A DNA stretch of 64,000 nucleotides from Neelides folsomi (taxonomy: Eukaryota; Arthropoda; Collembola; Neelipleona; Neelidae): NCBI GenBank assembly GCA_034687125.1, contig JAQGBZ010000279.1, positions 20,239 to 84,238 on the forward strand, in the 5' to 3' direction. Shown piece after piece: positions 33,163-45,244 of this stretch (position 1 is its first letter; every line of letters starts with the position of its first letter). Made by a program: the position numbers and the translations under genes. Below the pieces are notes generated by a model. The model was not told the DNA's origin. It was given only the letters and a program-made list of their open reading frames with translations, and made no database searches.

Positions 33163-36100
33163 TTTGGAGGGGTAAATGCCATATCAGGGGCTTTCCTTAT
33201 AAAACCTCCTTTCAATTCCCATTATAACCCCAATTCTCCCGAGCCTCAATCATTTTCCAAATGAGGGAATGATCGTTGGGATTTGGAGGAGTTTCCCAAA
33301 GTTTTTTCCCTTAATCAAGCCGTTACTCTCTCGCGATTCTTCCTTTGAAGCTCATTTGTCCCTTAATTAGCCTACGCGTAAGCCAACGACAAACTTCAAA
33401 TTCCAAATCAACGAGTTTCAAATTCCAAGTTTTGAGCCGAGTTGAAAGAACCCATCCATCTCACTCGGATGGGAATGAGGATTCACTCCAAGTTCAGACC
33501 CGATCCAATCCAATAATTGCGTTAATGAAGGGTATTGTGGACATAGGGAGAAGTATCGACGCGTCGCTGGGTTCATTTTCAAAAGTTCCTCATCGGCCGC
33601 CATAAAAGAAGAAAGTTTAGCTGAGGGAAAAGAAATGAGTCTGTGGAGACTCATTTTCCAAACATTTGCAGGTTACCTAATCAAACCCAATACCCAAATC
33701 TTCCCCTAAACTCCACATGAATAGATGGGGAGCGAGTGGGGAAAGTCTTTGTAAAGAATTAACCAACTTTCCTCCTTGAGGGTTCCTTTAAAAGAAAATC
33801 CTCATCGTGTCTCATTGTTTGGATGCGGCCCCAAACTTTGTCCTTTATTATGAATCATCCTCCTTTTCACATTTCCACTCAGGATTGAGAGGATTCGCTC
33901 AATCCGATCACTTAACAACCTACAAATTCATTTAACCATTCAATCCATTCAATCCATTCAGTCCAATCAAACCATTCTCCAATAACCATAGCGACAGCCC
34001 ACGGAATATTAACAATTAATAAATAATCATTTTCAGGTAATGGGAAAATAACGAAGTTGTGGATTAATTGAGAGAATTCCATTACTCCCCTAATTGCTAA
34101 TTAAAATTAATGAATGAAATCAATGGGAGTATTCATGCAAAGAAACTCGAAAAATAAATAAATGATGAATTAAATATGCCAGGCGGGATTGAATGGAATG
34201 CTAAAGGTATCGACTCAATCGCCTCTTCGACTCAACGACCTCCAAGGGACGGGAAATGATTGGGAAAGTATTATAAAAAAACGGGGTTTCTCTCCGCTAC
34301 TTGCTCTCGTTACAACCCTTTTCACATCTTGTGCATGGAGATGACACCCGCATTTTCTATACTTACTCAATGTATACTGAGGTGTGTTTGTATGTGTGAG
34401 TGAATGTGTGAATTGAGTGCGGCATCATTAGTTGGGGAAGTTGGAAGGTTCGCATCCCAAGGAAACTCGCGTAGTTTATTTTCCCTGACATTCCTCCCTT
34501 GTCCCTCCCCAGGGAGCCTTCGTCTCAAAAATAAATAATACGAATTTTGCACGCGAATGTATTCACCACCTGACTCAGCCACAGGTGCAATAAATCCTCA
34601 ATTACTCTCCCGGACCAGAGATCAAAAATGGGGAGAATCTTAAATAATGCTAATCCGCAACTCATTTAGTGTTAAAACTTCACCACCTGCCTCATTTTAA
34701 TCTCAACAAGTTTTGAAGAGGATTTCAAATTGCAATTAAACGGATTTTATATATTAAAACCCCCAGTGAAAATGATATTGATATTAATGCGTTTCAAAAT
34801 TGTCTCTTGGTGCTTTCAAGTGCAACCACTTTCCCCTGCATAAGTGTCCATAGATCAGGATTGGAAATTATCATTTGGGATATATTATTCATTGATGTGA
34901 GGTTTGGTGCATTAGTGGATGTTATTTGTACAACACTTTTCCATCCTGGAAATCCCTCCCACACACGTATTATACCCTGGTTGTGAATAACTTAATATCC
35001 CATGTATATGTATTTATTTTGCATTAAATGGCATTGAAGAAGGATGGATCCTTTTAGTCAAATGAACGCTTCTTGCTTTTATGGGAAATTGAGTGTGGAC
35101 TAACTACCCGCGATCCTCTCCTGATCATTCTAAAGGTATTTAATGTGTTGGAAGTGTTTGGGGGGTCGCGTTGAAATAGACAGATTTCCCTTTTGAAAGA
35201 AGTGAGGCGTGAGGGGAAGGTAGAGGAAAGATTACACATTTATGCACTTACTTTCTCTCCTCAATCTCTGTAAGGGATCCATTTACATGCCCACCATCCA
35301 CACACATATCTTTATGACTCCCCGACATTTGATCTCCATTTTCCTCCCCTGCCCTCATGAGGCGGATGATGTAAGAGGGAAGGAGATAAAAGAGACCTCA
35401 TTAGCAACACGCCGCGTCCGTCCGTCTCCCGGGGTGAGGAGACAATTCGGGCCCAATCTTCTCAATTTCAATATGTCTCAACTGTCCAACTTTCCAGGTG
35501 GGTAATTAGATGAGGAGAAGATTGGAAAATCCTTCAACGCCTCTCCACGACGCCCGATCATTCACTCCCGTTTAATCCTCCCCGGGTGGAGAAAGTTGGG
35601 CAAAGTGTCCACCTCTCACAACCTAATTTATCTCATCTTAACAACATTGTTCTAACGGCACTTGACTCGAGCGGCCCTCAACCTTCCAATAAGCCCCCTT
35701 TATTCAATTTGCCCTCCACCAAAGGAAATAAAATGCAATTGATTTGGAGACCGCCAATGGATTTCCTTCGTTTTATGAAAAAGGTAAAGGCCCCGTGTGC
35801 CCATAACTTACGGCCCTGGTGGAGATAAATAAAGAGGAATTGCACGTCTGTCTCGATTTCATAGGCCGACGGAGGAATTGATATTCTGGGCCAGTAGGAG
35901 ACTTCTCAATTAAATATCAATGCAGATATTTGTGAGATGAGGAAAGTGTCGAAGAAGAAAGGTTTCCAATTAATTATTGAAGAGAGAAAGGGAGGTGGTG
36001 GAGAGGTTATATACATCCTAGCCTCGGAGCCAAAGGGAAGAAAATCAATATGTCCTGGAAGAGCGGGGAAAGATAGCTTCATCTCTCCCTCGCTCGTCTT

Positions 36101-38090
36101 ATCAGATCCTCCTCAGGCGGAGCGGACATGGGACGAATTCCTCTACGACCCACCTCATCCAACAACCGCCACCCAAGGATAATGATGACAAAAGAGGGGG
36201 AATTTCTTTCTCCTAATTTCTCCACCCCGGGCGGCGAAACTCGAGATCCGCTCTTAAACTAATAAGATAATTGAAGGGCTTAGGCTTATCCCGGTTACCT
36301 CAACGACGTAGAAGAGATTAGGCTCAATTTCATCAAGCACTCGGCGGGAAAAATGAAATTTCCCTCTGCCCAGTGTAATTCGCTCCTTCCTTCCTCCGAG
36401 ACGGGAAAGTTGGGAAGGAAGGGAGGGGAATTGAATCATAGAGGATACAAAAATTTCCATCTGATTCAATTCACCGAAGGATGAATTCCTCTTCCTCTCT
36501 TTTTCTTTCTTTTACAAGACAAATTCACCCAAGATTTGTGGATTTTTTAAGAAGGGCCAAGTTGGGCGCGGGAGGAAGTCGAGTTAGAAATATAGGCCAC
36601 CACTTCCACCTTCTCCCTACGTAACATCCTTTTTAAAAAACTTTCTTCCCCGCCCAGAAGAGCCAAAGGGGAATATTGATTCAAACTTTCGCCCTACCCA
36701 AATGCCAAATGAGCGAGGATTGACATGTCCCCATGACGAGGGCAGGAGGGAGTTAATGAATGGGGCTTTGAAGACAAGATGGTGAATACCTCCAGCCTGG
36801 TTTATCTTTATTTCACTCAATCTTCATTAGACGGATTTTGTTACCTCCGAGGTCCTCACACTTCCTCACTTATCCTCAAATGAGCCTTCACCGTTTCTCA
36901 CACTTGAGTGCGGGTTTTCTTTCCCCTCAATTGCTCTCCTCGAGTTAACCAACTCAACTTCCCATCACCTCACAATTTACTCCAATTTAATTCTGGATTT
37001 GAATAGAAAAGAAATAGCAATGAGAGGGAGGAGATAAGAAATGATGATCTCAACGGCCCAACGAGCCCAAGAAGACTCCGCTAATGATCCCGAGAATCTC
37101 CAAATGTTTTTCCTATTTAGCTAAGTGAATGTTAAAGAGGAAACCTTCCATTATGTAAATCTCCGATAAGAATGTTGTTCGAGTCTCAAGAAATGAATTG
37201 AAAATGAAATGCGTCAGAAACAAGCACTTGACTCGCTCCATTTGATCCACAAAAAAGGATGGATTTCCTCACAACTCCTTAAAAACCCTTAAAACCTCAA
37301 TGCGCTCACTTATTGTTCGTTAGACTTGGGGGCTATAGGGCTGGGAGTGTCCCGATTATATGCAACTTTACCATCGAAGCATCCCAACTCTTAGGAACAA
37401 ACAAACAGCGGATAATCCAACGGAAAATATCGACTCAATTCAAATCGATCCAACGGAAACGATGGTGAATCGATTGAGATTTGAACCTCACGACGTTCAA
37501 ATGACGAAATTGAAGAAACATTCCCAAACTTAAATCCAATTACAAATCCAATAAAACTCTTAAACAAAGTTTTTGACTCTCAAGTAGAGAGGGAAAGAGG
37601 CGTAAATATTTTATATTCAAATAACTCCCAATTGGATCAAAACGGTCAATCAAAACCAAAACATTTGATTTCAACTGACACGGGCCGTTATTCAATTTTT
37701 TCATAAGTTTTGGAGGAAAGAAACCCTAGGCCTCATTTTTATTCCCAAGAGGCCAAAACATTCATAGAATAAAAGTAGAAGGATAAAAGGGAAGCTTTTA
37801 ATTTATATTTCATGGAAGTTGAGGTAATGATGACATTTGAGTAATTAAGCAATTTGAAGAATCCGCCAGACATTTTAATTCTCATTTTAGATAATGATCA
37901 AAAGTGAAGAGTTGGAGAATCGACTGACTGACTGAACACATCCACTCATGCCTTGTAATTTAATACGCATTTTGAATGTAAATACACTAATGGGACACGG
38001 TGCTATTTATTTTCAAAAATGTAGCATTTTCCCTACTCATTAGTTTGATTATTGTCTTTAAAAATAATCAGATGATAAATGTTGAAACAT
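33163..38090. other. Unassigned DNA, no recognised gene
   Basis: Mixed-composition DNA with many GAGG/CCTC words. A short CATTCAATC-type repeat lies at 33937-33970. A TATA-like site is at 34272. Frames at 35242-35505, 35586-35828 and 35937-36182 are open but unrecognised. 37400-37900 is AT-rich. Confidence 0.45.
34272..34279 (+). promoter_or_regulatory. Candidate TATA box
   Basis: TATAAAAA followed about 30 bp later by a pyrimidine-rich start region (CTTGCTCTCG). The first ATG (34336) opens a 22-codon frame; CTGAG|GTGTGT could be a 5' splice site. This is weak support only. Confidence 0.2.
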
Positions 38091-38195
38091 TTTGTTTTGT
38101 TTTACATATAGTAATTAATATATACATAATATAATGTGTTTAATGCATGAATTAAATTAATTAAATCCAAAAGGCATAGGATATTATATTAATTT

Positions 38196-38240
38196 GTATC
38201 AATTATTATACAAATAGTATCAATTATATAATAATAGTAT
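38196..38240. repeat. Short AT-rich tandem repeat
   Basis: Two copies of a roughly 20-bp unit beginning GTATCAATTAT (38196-38216 and 38217-38236), inside an AT-rich tract from about 38090 to 38250. Confidence 0.6.
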
Positions 38241-38360
38241 ATTTCCCTACTTTGATTAAAATTGAATTGGTGGTGTGGGTGAATTTGAGCGGATGATGTC
38301 TAAGGACACTAAGGAGCTATCTCTACTTATGTAATTCAGCGTATAAATAATTTTTGGCTG

Positions 38361-38687
38361 TCAGAGGGCCGAATCAAAGTTGATAACTCGTAAGCTGATT
38401 GCAAGCGGCATTGAGCATTTCTTTGAGAAGGAGTTGTTATAGTAAATATCCATTCCCACGACTCCGATTACAAACCCTGGAGGTGGGATCAGAGGTTGAG
38501 AGATCCTCTCAAAATCATCCGCCATCGGGTGAGTGAATATGCATGAAATATCTCTCATAACGCAAAGCGGCCTTACGAGGTGCCTTGTGGATGAAATGAG
38601 AATTCTGTGTTTCTCGAGTACATTTCCTCTAATCCACTCCTTTAATATCTCCCACTCAATCCAGTGGAAATTCTCCACAGTCCGCAC
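38361..38687 (-). CDS. Hypothetical coding segment (108 codons)
   Basis: Minus-strand frame with a protein-like composition, containing WIEWEILKEW, PPGFVIGVVGMDIYY and a closing INFDSAL. Possible splice signals lie inside it: a 5' site CTC|GTAAGG and a 3' site CCCACCTCCAG. It could be an exon rather than a whole gene. The IGVVGMDIYY phrase recalls strands of sensor-type domains, but this is too little to name a family. Confidence 0.25.
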   Translation of the reverse strand: MRTVENFHWIEWEILKEWIRGNVLEKHRILISSTRHLVRPLCVMRDISCIFTHPMADDFERISQPLIPPPGFVIGVVGMDIYYNNSFSKKCSMPLAISLRVINFDSAL

Positions 38688-38699
38688 TTTCCCCGCTCA

Positions 38700-40760
38700 G
38701 TTCCTGTGTAAAATCCCCTGGAAGTGGGAATAAAAATAAGCGGCGCGAGTGTGGCAAACAGTCATTTGGCCCTCTCCCCTCCTCGGCTTTATTTAAAAGG
38801 AATAAAAATTTAATTGGGCGATTTAAAATTTTAAAATTCCGGTCCTTGGATGAAAGTGACGAGGAATTGGATTGGACTTATGGTAATTTATTCATAGGAT
38901 CGAGAGGACACTTCAGTCGTGGCAGAGGTCTCCATCTAAAGATGTCGTTAAATACTTATTGTATTTTTGTACCCTTAAGGGTTTGCATAAATGATGAAGG
39001 AGGTTGGACGAAGCTCGGGAGACTTCCCCGTGTCCCCCACATTCAACGTGTAGGAATGAAATTTTTATCACCTTGTTTTCTCCTTTCATCCTCCCTGCCT
39101 GCCGAGGACGATGGAGGCGAGAAACAATTACCTCTTTGGGGATTTAAAAGTGGACTGAAAAGGTCTTTAGGTTTCCCTTCAGCTACTGGAGCAGAGGACT
39201 AATGGAACTCGCTAACAAAGGCCCTTTTCTCTCCGCCTCCCCCACAATCAAGGAAGTCGGCCGGCTTGGGAATCAATCATCCGGCCAAGCCCAAGAGGAC
39301 CACAACTACCGGTCTATATACATATATAGGATTTTAAAAGAATTCCCTTACCCGCTAGGCTTCTTCTCCTTCAATAATCTCGTGAAGGTATCGGAGTGAG
39401 TGGAGTAATGCCTTTGTTTAGGCCTCGACTTGGCACGCGGACAACGGGAGAGAGCGGTGCGGGACAGGGAGGTTGGGAGAGTCGGAGAGAAACTGTGCCA
39501 GAGATCCGCAAGTCGGGTTGGTTGGGTGTAAAGCATCGGAATGATTCCTCTTCCGTACTTCTAGCTCGATCCCGGGGTGAACTCAGGGGGTCTCCACGCG
39601 CGCAAGACATTCCTCTCCTCTCCCGCATCCCCAAATTTCCCTCTAATATCATTTGCAACCTATCCAAAAAAATTTATGAAAATCAATCTCTTGTGGCCTC
39701 AGAATCTATCAAGTGTCGTGTGGATTTAAATACTTTATACGGATCTCGTATGCTTCGCCAACCGGCAAGCTCCCTTCGCCACCTGCACACTCAAACTTTC
39801 TCCATAAGTTGGACAACATCGCCCGAACTTGAATATTTATTGAAATAAGATTGGGGGACAAAGTGGGAAAAGAGGAGGGAATTTACATTTAGATTTAAAA
39901 AAAAACTCAATGGCCCGATTTCTACTACACAATTTTTTACAAAATGTGTCTCGTAAACTACACTTTTTTACTTATCCTACTTTTATATACACTTCCATTG
40001 GCCAGATATTTATTAAAAAAAACCCTTTATCTCGATGATTCCAAAATTTTTAACTTAATTTTTCTAGTGTTGTTAATTTTTAATTGATCGTCAAAAGTTT
40101 AATGAAAAGGGATTCAATCAATTTTAGCAATTTTGAGTTTATTTTCCTTTGATGGGGAAAAGAGCGTGGGCGAACCTCAGGTTTATTTTCCTTGATGAGG
40201 GCGGAAAATTTGATAAAAGGCACATGGTAAGGAGAAGTTTTGGAAAAGTCTCGATGGCTGTAAATCTCAAAGTCTCTCGATCATAAATTATCATACCTCC
40301 CTCGAGTGTGTGAGGGGTGTAGGAGAAATGAAAGTTGTGAGAGTCGTGGAGGTGAGATCCTCTCACAACAACTTCATCCTAAAAGGAGGAGCAGAAGGCC
40401 AAAACTTTCCGACTGAAAAAAGAGAACGGAGAGTCAGCGTCTTTCTATATTTTATCTTCCGTTGGATTTTGCTCGGAATTGGAGTTGTTCTCGGTCCTCG
40501 ATAGGTGTTCATATGAAGGGAGATGAGTGGGAGGGGCGGCTGGGCACTTGGAGGGAATTCCATCTCGACGGTGAGCTATGAATGGAGGTGAAAGGGGAGA
40601 TGATAATAATAATAATAGTAATATCGTCTTATAAGCCTTTGGTCAGCTCCTCAGTGAATACATATTTGAAAACGAGGGGATTGACGGTTCAGCTGCTGAC
40701 GACGCAATTTGGTTCTCGTCCACACATGTGGGCAGCTCCTCAATAGCTCGTTATTCCAAA
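38700..40760. other. Unassigned DNA, no recognised gene
   Basis: The plus frames 38846-39202 and 39396-39848 (150 codons) are open and unrecognised; the second is overlapped by antisense frames. 39890-40140 is AT-rich. Just upstream of the next promoter lie CACATGTG (E-box type) and TGCTGACGACGCA, which resembles a bZIP site. Confidence 0.4.
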
Positions 40761-40776
40761 AAATCTGGACATGGTT

Positions 40777-40805
40777 TATAAAAGGGAGTTACGAACGTCC
40801 GGTCA
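40777..40805 (+). promoter_or_regulatory. Candidate core promoter: TATA box plus initiator
   Basis: TATAAAAG at 40777-40784 with TCACTT 28 bp downstream (A at 40805), close to the usual arthropod TATA-to-start distance. An ATG in good context (ATCATGGCC) follows at 40837. It is the best-spaced promoter-like arrangement in the window. The same stretch ending TTACAG at about 40875 could also be read as a 3' splice site, which is the competing explanation. Confidence 0.4.
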
Positions 40806-40836
40806 CTTTCTATTGATTCTCCTTTCTCCCTTAATC

Positions 40837-40977
40837 ATGGCCGTTTCCCTCTTCCGCACCCGCACTTACAGGAGAAGATTCCCACTCACTCCATCCAAAG
40901 ACTTGCCCAAATGGAACTTTTCCTTTAAAAAAATATTTGCGGTTCGAAAACGTTCAAACTTCTTCCTTACATTTTAA
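40837..40977 (+). CDS. Hypothetical short basic protein or first exon
   Basis: 46 codons from the ATG downstream of the TATA/initiator pair, starting MAVSLFRTRTYRRRF and ending FFLTF. It is rich in K, R and F. No family, no clear signal peptide. It may be only part of a first exon. Confidence 0.2.
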   Translation: MAVSLFRTRTYRRRFPLTPSKDLPKWNFSFKKIFAVRKRSNFFLTF

Positions 40978-41415
40978 TTTCCGCTCTCTCCCGTCTAATT
41001 ACTTTTTTCTTCATTTAGACCCTCAATGGCCAAAGATATTAATTTTCCTCCCGACTTCCCCCTCAACTTCCCATTACTTCTTTCCCAATATTTAGTAATT
41101 AAGAAGCGCTCTCGAACGTAAATTAATAAGTGGCGAATGGAGAGACCATACGTTGTGAGGATATGTGGAAACCCACTTTCTGCCTCCTTTTATCAGGAGA
41201 GAAAGTCGTTTTTGATTGTGCGGAAGTCTCTTGGCAATTTCAACTTCATTTCTTCTCCCTTTCATAATGAGGAGAGATGTTGGAAGCCCCGTTGGACTAA
41301 TTAATTAAAAAAGGAAGTTTCAAATCCCTCCGCCAAACCTCCATCGCTCACCAACAAGATTAACCTTTTTTCATGATTTGAGCTAAACTCATTAAAGGTC
41401 GATGATAAGAAGTGT

Positions 41416-41916
41416 GTGTCGGATACATGGCTGCGGAGTGCGGAACAACTTCCTCCCATTGGAATCGATGAGTATGACGAGAGATTAAAAAATATTAAAG
41501 GAGGAACCGTCGGAGAACGACGGAGTTTTATATCCAAATTTTACGGCTTTCTCGACCGAAAGGCGGATCCTTTCCTCCTGTCAAGAACACAATCATGGCT
41601 GAAGAGGAGCCAAGCCTCGTTCCATTTTAATGGTCAAAAAACGGAGATCCCGCACTGTCCTCGAGGCGCCCGGCCTCCGCTCACTTGATTTATGTTGAGA
41701 AAGAGGTTTCCCGACAAGGAGGAGCCCAAAACCCCCGCTCAAACTTCACCTGACCGGTGGAAACCCGCCGATCCCCATCCACCATGTCAGGGCCCTATGA
41801 TGCATTACGACTTCCCAAGACCGGAAACTGCTCAATATGCAAATACTCCAGCCCTCTTATTGGGGAGCTGTGAGGGATCCCATACATCACGGTGCTTATA
41901 TCCGCCAAGAGATTAG
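41416..41916 (+). CDS. Protein-like reading frame interrupted by one TGA
   Basis: One plus-strand frame is open from 41416 to 41916 apart from a single TGA at 41686-41688. The first part contains PIGIDEYDERLKNIKGG and RSFISKFYGFLDRKADPF; the second contains DKEEPKTPAQTSPDRWKP and ends CLYPPRD. There is no ATG at the left end, so an exon would need an upstream 3' splice site. No family is recognised. Options are an exon plus 3' UTR, a decayed gene, or chance. Confidence 0.22.
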
Positions 41917-42799
41917 TTAAATTGTACCCGAGTTTACCTCCCCTCCGCCAAGACCCATGTGTAATGATCCTCGAGTCTTAGATAGTTGGATGAGATTCCA
42001 AAACCCCGTTTAATGTCTTCCTCTCGCACATCACCTTCCCGAGCTGACGACCGCAAGGACCAGAAAGGCCTAAACTAAACAACAAATCCATCACCCTGCA
42101 TTCCTCATTATAACGCCCCACTCGAGAAAAAGCCGAAAATATAAAACTTCCCTTTAAATTTAAATTTTTCATATCATAACCCGTTTTCATCAAAAGGAAA
42201 TTCATATCATATAGGGATATATGGAACTCGGGAAAGAACCAAGAACATATTTTATTTATATTATATCTATAGATCAACACTGTACCATATAGTACAGATA
42301 GTATACATGAAAGCAATAATATCATATGTAAATTTATGCAATGATGCTAAAGCTAATAAATTACACGCTCTGGATTTTCATATATTATTTTATTTAATAT
42401 TTTAAAATCTGCTTCTTGTATTTCTTCTCACTCATTGTCAGACTTGTTTTATGAAATTACAGATAATTGTTAAACATTCTGAATTATTAATTATAAAAAA
42501 AATGTTAACAAGACGGTGAATCAACGATTGTTTGAAATAATGAAATAACAAATAACTTTAAAATCTAAATCTATTCCTTACTAAAATTATAATTAATTAA
42601 TAGCTCAGATTAAAAAATTACATTACAATTAATTTGTTACTTTCAGAAAAGATCACGGAGTATTTTAAAGTGTAACAAGCATATTTCACTGTGGATGTCG
42701 AGTCAGTCAGTTAGAATTTAATTAGAATCACATGATTGAAAAAATAACCAAGTTGAATTATCTTACGGGAACAATTTACAAATAATTTCCCACCAATGA
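41917..42799. other. AT-rich DNA, no gene recognised
   Basis: Becomes strongly AT-rich from about 42230. The minus frame 41978-42325 (115 codons) is hydrophobic at its start but unrecognised. Confidence 0.5.
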
Positions 42800-43320
42800 T
42801 CGTACAATATAATTTATTTATTTTGACTAAAGTTAAAGTACAATGGAATATTTTATTAATTTTACCTCTTTTGATATTGAATCAATAATCTGATTATGGA
42901 AGAAAAACTCAATTATTTCACATGTCCAATTTTTAATAATTCGCCACCAATGATCATAATAGCAAGTGGGAAAGCCATTGAAATATTACGAGTTGCTAGT
43001 TAAAATTAATCTCAATTTGTAAACGGAGATGAAATCAAAAGTAAAAGACAAAAGAGGAAAAATGAAGAATCATAGGAATTCTCGATACTCAATCATCAAT
43101 TCGCTATCTGCCAATCACAATGCAGTGCCTAATTTGAACTCCCCCTCAGATAGAGAAACCCAATAGAGACAACAGAGACACCCATTTCATGACATGTCAT
43201 TAAACGCAATATCGATTAAGATAATTATTATATATTTAAAATGAATTCGTTTGGCCAAATCTTCAAATATTTTTACCTTTTGAATTTGCAATAAATAATG
43301 AAAAATTAACATAATCTCAC
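42800..43320 (+). repeat. Dispersed repeat, copy A
   Basis: Matches the reverse complement of 51580-52595 in two blocks. Shared words include TTGACTAAAGTTAAAGT, GCCACCAATGA, GTTAAAATTAATCTCAATTT, TTTGAACTCCCCC and AATATCGATTAAGATAATTA. The copy also has an internal near-duplicate of its CACCAATGATC segment (near 42790 and 42950). No terminal repeat or protein was found, so the class is unknown. Confidence 0.8.
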
Positions 43321-44980
43321 ATTTTAGGTATTAATGACTCTCACATATTTTATTAAACGAAAAATAAACTTCTTACCTAATTATCAAATTGACCATCTTT
43401 CAAATCATATCCTCATTTTATTAACCAAAGCCCTCCATAATCTCATAATTAATTTTAAAACATTCGACCTAAATTTCTCATAGTCTTTGACTATTTAGCA
43501 CAATAGAATTTTAATCGGTAGTTTTTGCTTATTCTCCTCACTCAACCTCATCAACCCTTCCATGGGGTGAGATGGAAGTTGAGGTCTATGTTGAAACGAT
43601 AATTATTCTGTGATGTGGTCGTAGTTAAAATGTTAAAATACCGTCTTTGGGGTTTTAAAAATAAATAAGAATTTTGTCCCTTTTTCATTTACTCTATTTC
43701 TCCCTCACAGCGATTGTTCTCAAATGGAAGTGGACTTGAAGGGAGAGAACAAAGGCGGAGGAGCATTTGTTACTTCTTCATGGAAGGAGTTGAACAATGG
43801 GGGAGAGAGAAAAACATTTTTTCCTATGGCATACCGTAGTGGTTATGAATTGATGTCCCTCCTTCCCAACCCGCCGGCCTATAAGGAATTCCCATCCCCG
43901 CCGCCGACCTTCTCGACTCCGACAATAACAGGGAAATAATACTACGCTCATCTCGACATCTTCCCGATGAGAGTATTGCATGAGCTAGATGGACCGAGAG
44001 AGAATGGGTTGGAAAAGTTTGGGAAGTGAAACAGAGAAAGTAAAGTTTTTGGAGGCTCACATTGAAAAGTCCTCTCATTCACTGGCGTTCCATTTTATCC
44101 CATTTACCATTCTACTCCATAAATTCCCGAGGAGGAGTAGATGAAGTGACAATAAATTACTTTCGGAGGATGAAGATGCAGATGCGGCTCGACCTCCCCC
44201 TTCTCTCTCGACCTCCTCAAATCCCATGAAGGTGAGGAGGTTCAAAGCCAGGGGCTAATTAACAACCAACTCTTCTACTGCGACGGGCCGAAAAACTCGA
44301 GAGGTTCATTTTTCTTTTTTATGAAAAAATAACAGACCTTCCATTTCCCTTTCCTTTGGATATAATGGACAAACTAACATTTACAACCCTAGAATTTTTG
44401 TGAATTGTAGAGTAAAAAACACAAAGAAACTTTGTTTATTAACTTGCTTTATTATATCCACAACTTGTATGTGTGTTCACAATGCCACAACCACAATGGA
44501 ATGGTGTGCGTAAAATCCCACATTGCCAGATCAATGTAAGGAATAAATGGATAAAAGGTCATATGTTACACATTTTGAATTCATTGAAAGTCTGTCATAT
44601 AACTTAACTTTATGTATATCACTTGGTACTACCAATATAAATACTGAAAATTAAAAGTAAACAAAGTTATTTAATGCTAATAATATAATTTCCATTAAAT
44701 TATTGTTACAGTAAATTAAAGTATGGTATATACGTAAATAACATTCTTTTATTTAACAATTTTTAAATATCTACACAATTATAAAAATACATAGTATTAC
44801 ATTGTTTTTCATTTTTTTGACTTTGATGCAAATAATACGTCTAGGCAAATTGGTATTGTGTTCGTGATATAAATAGTAAATGTTTACATAATCATCTAAA
44901 TTAAATTTTTTATTTAGTTATATACGCCAATCTTCCATCTTAAATACAATTTGCAGTGTGTATGTATGTATCTCTTAGCT
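43321..44980. other. Unassigned DNA, no recognised gene
   Basis: AT-rich to 43690, mixed 43690-44300, then very AT-rich to 44980. Opposed frames at 43724-43939 (plus) and 43824-44078 (minus) are unrecognised. Confidence 0.45.
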
Positions 44981-44985
44981 AGGCT

Positions 44986-45228
44986 TTAGATCAGACTAGT
45001 CTTTAAGTACATGGGTGGATTAATTTGTGCTGAAATGTTAAGAGATTCGTCGTTTGGAAAGCCGTCGTCGAAATTCATTTCCTCAGCCCCTTCATTCAAA
45101 ATCCATTATTCTAATCCGAGCTTGACGAGCCAAGGAGCTTCATTGTCAACAGCCATGATGTCCTCCGGCTCCCAACTCCAATTCATTTTTTCTCTTTCTT
45201 TCATGGAGAAAGGGCTGAAGAGTATTGG
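44986..45228 (-). CDS. Orphan terminal exon candidate with an in-frame TAA
   Basis: On the minus strand, after a possible 3' splice site (CAATACTCTTCAG, ending 45215), a frame reads MKEREKMNWSWEPEDIMAVD, then NEAPWLVKLGLE and TAA (45106-45108). The same frame goes on without a break, reading WILNEGAEEMNFDDGFPNDE and then SLNISAQINPPMYLKTSLI, to TAA at 44986-44988. Both halves look like genuine protein (acidic, few serines, varied codons). The block is GC-richer than the AT desert around it. The antisense frame 45011-45241 is serine/leucine-rich as expected of a shadow. No family is recognised. It may be a last exon followed by constrained DNA, a gene with a nonsense change, or a stop that is read through. 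Confidence 0.35.
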
Positions 45229-45244
45229 TCAATTTACTTGAGGG

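Noticed and set aside
39396-39848. 150-codon plus frame
   Set aside because: Overlapped by two antisense frames, no motif recognised; not enough to call a gene.
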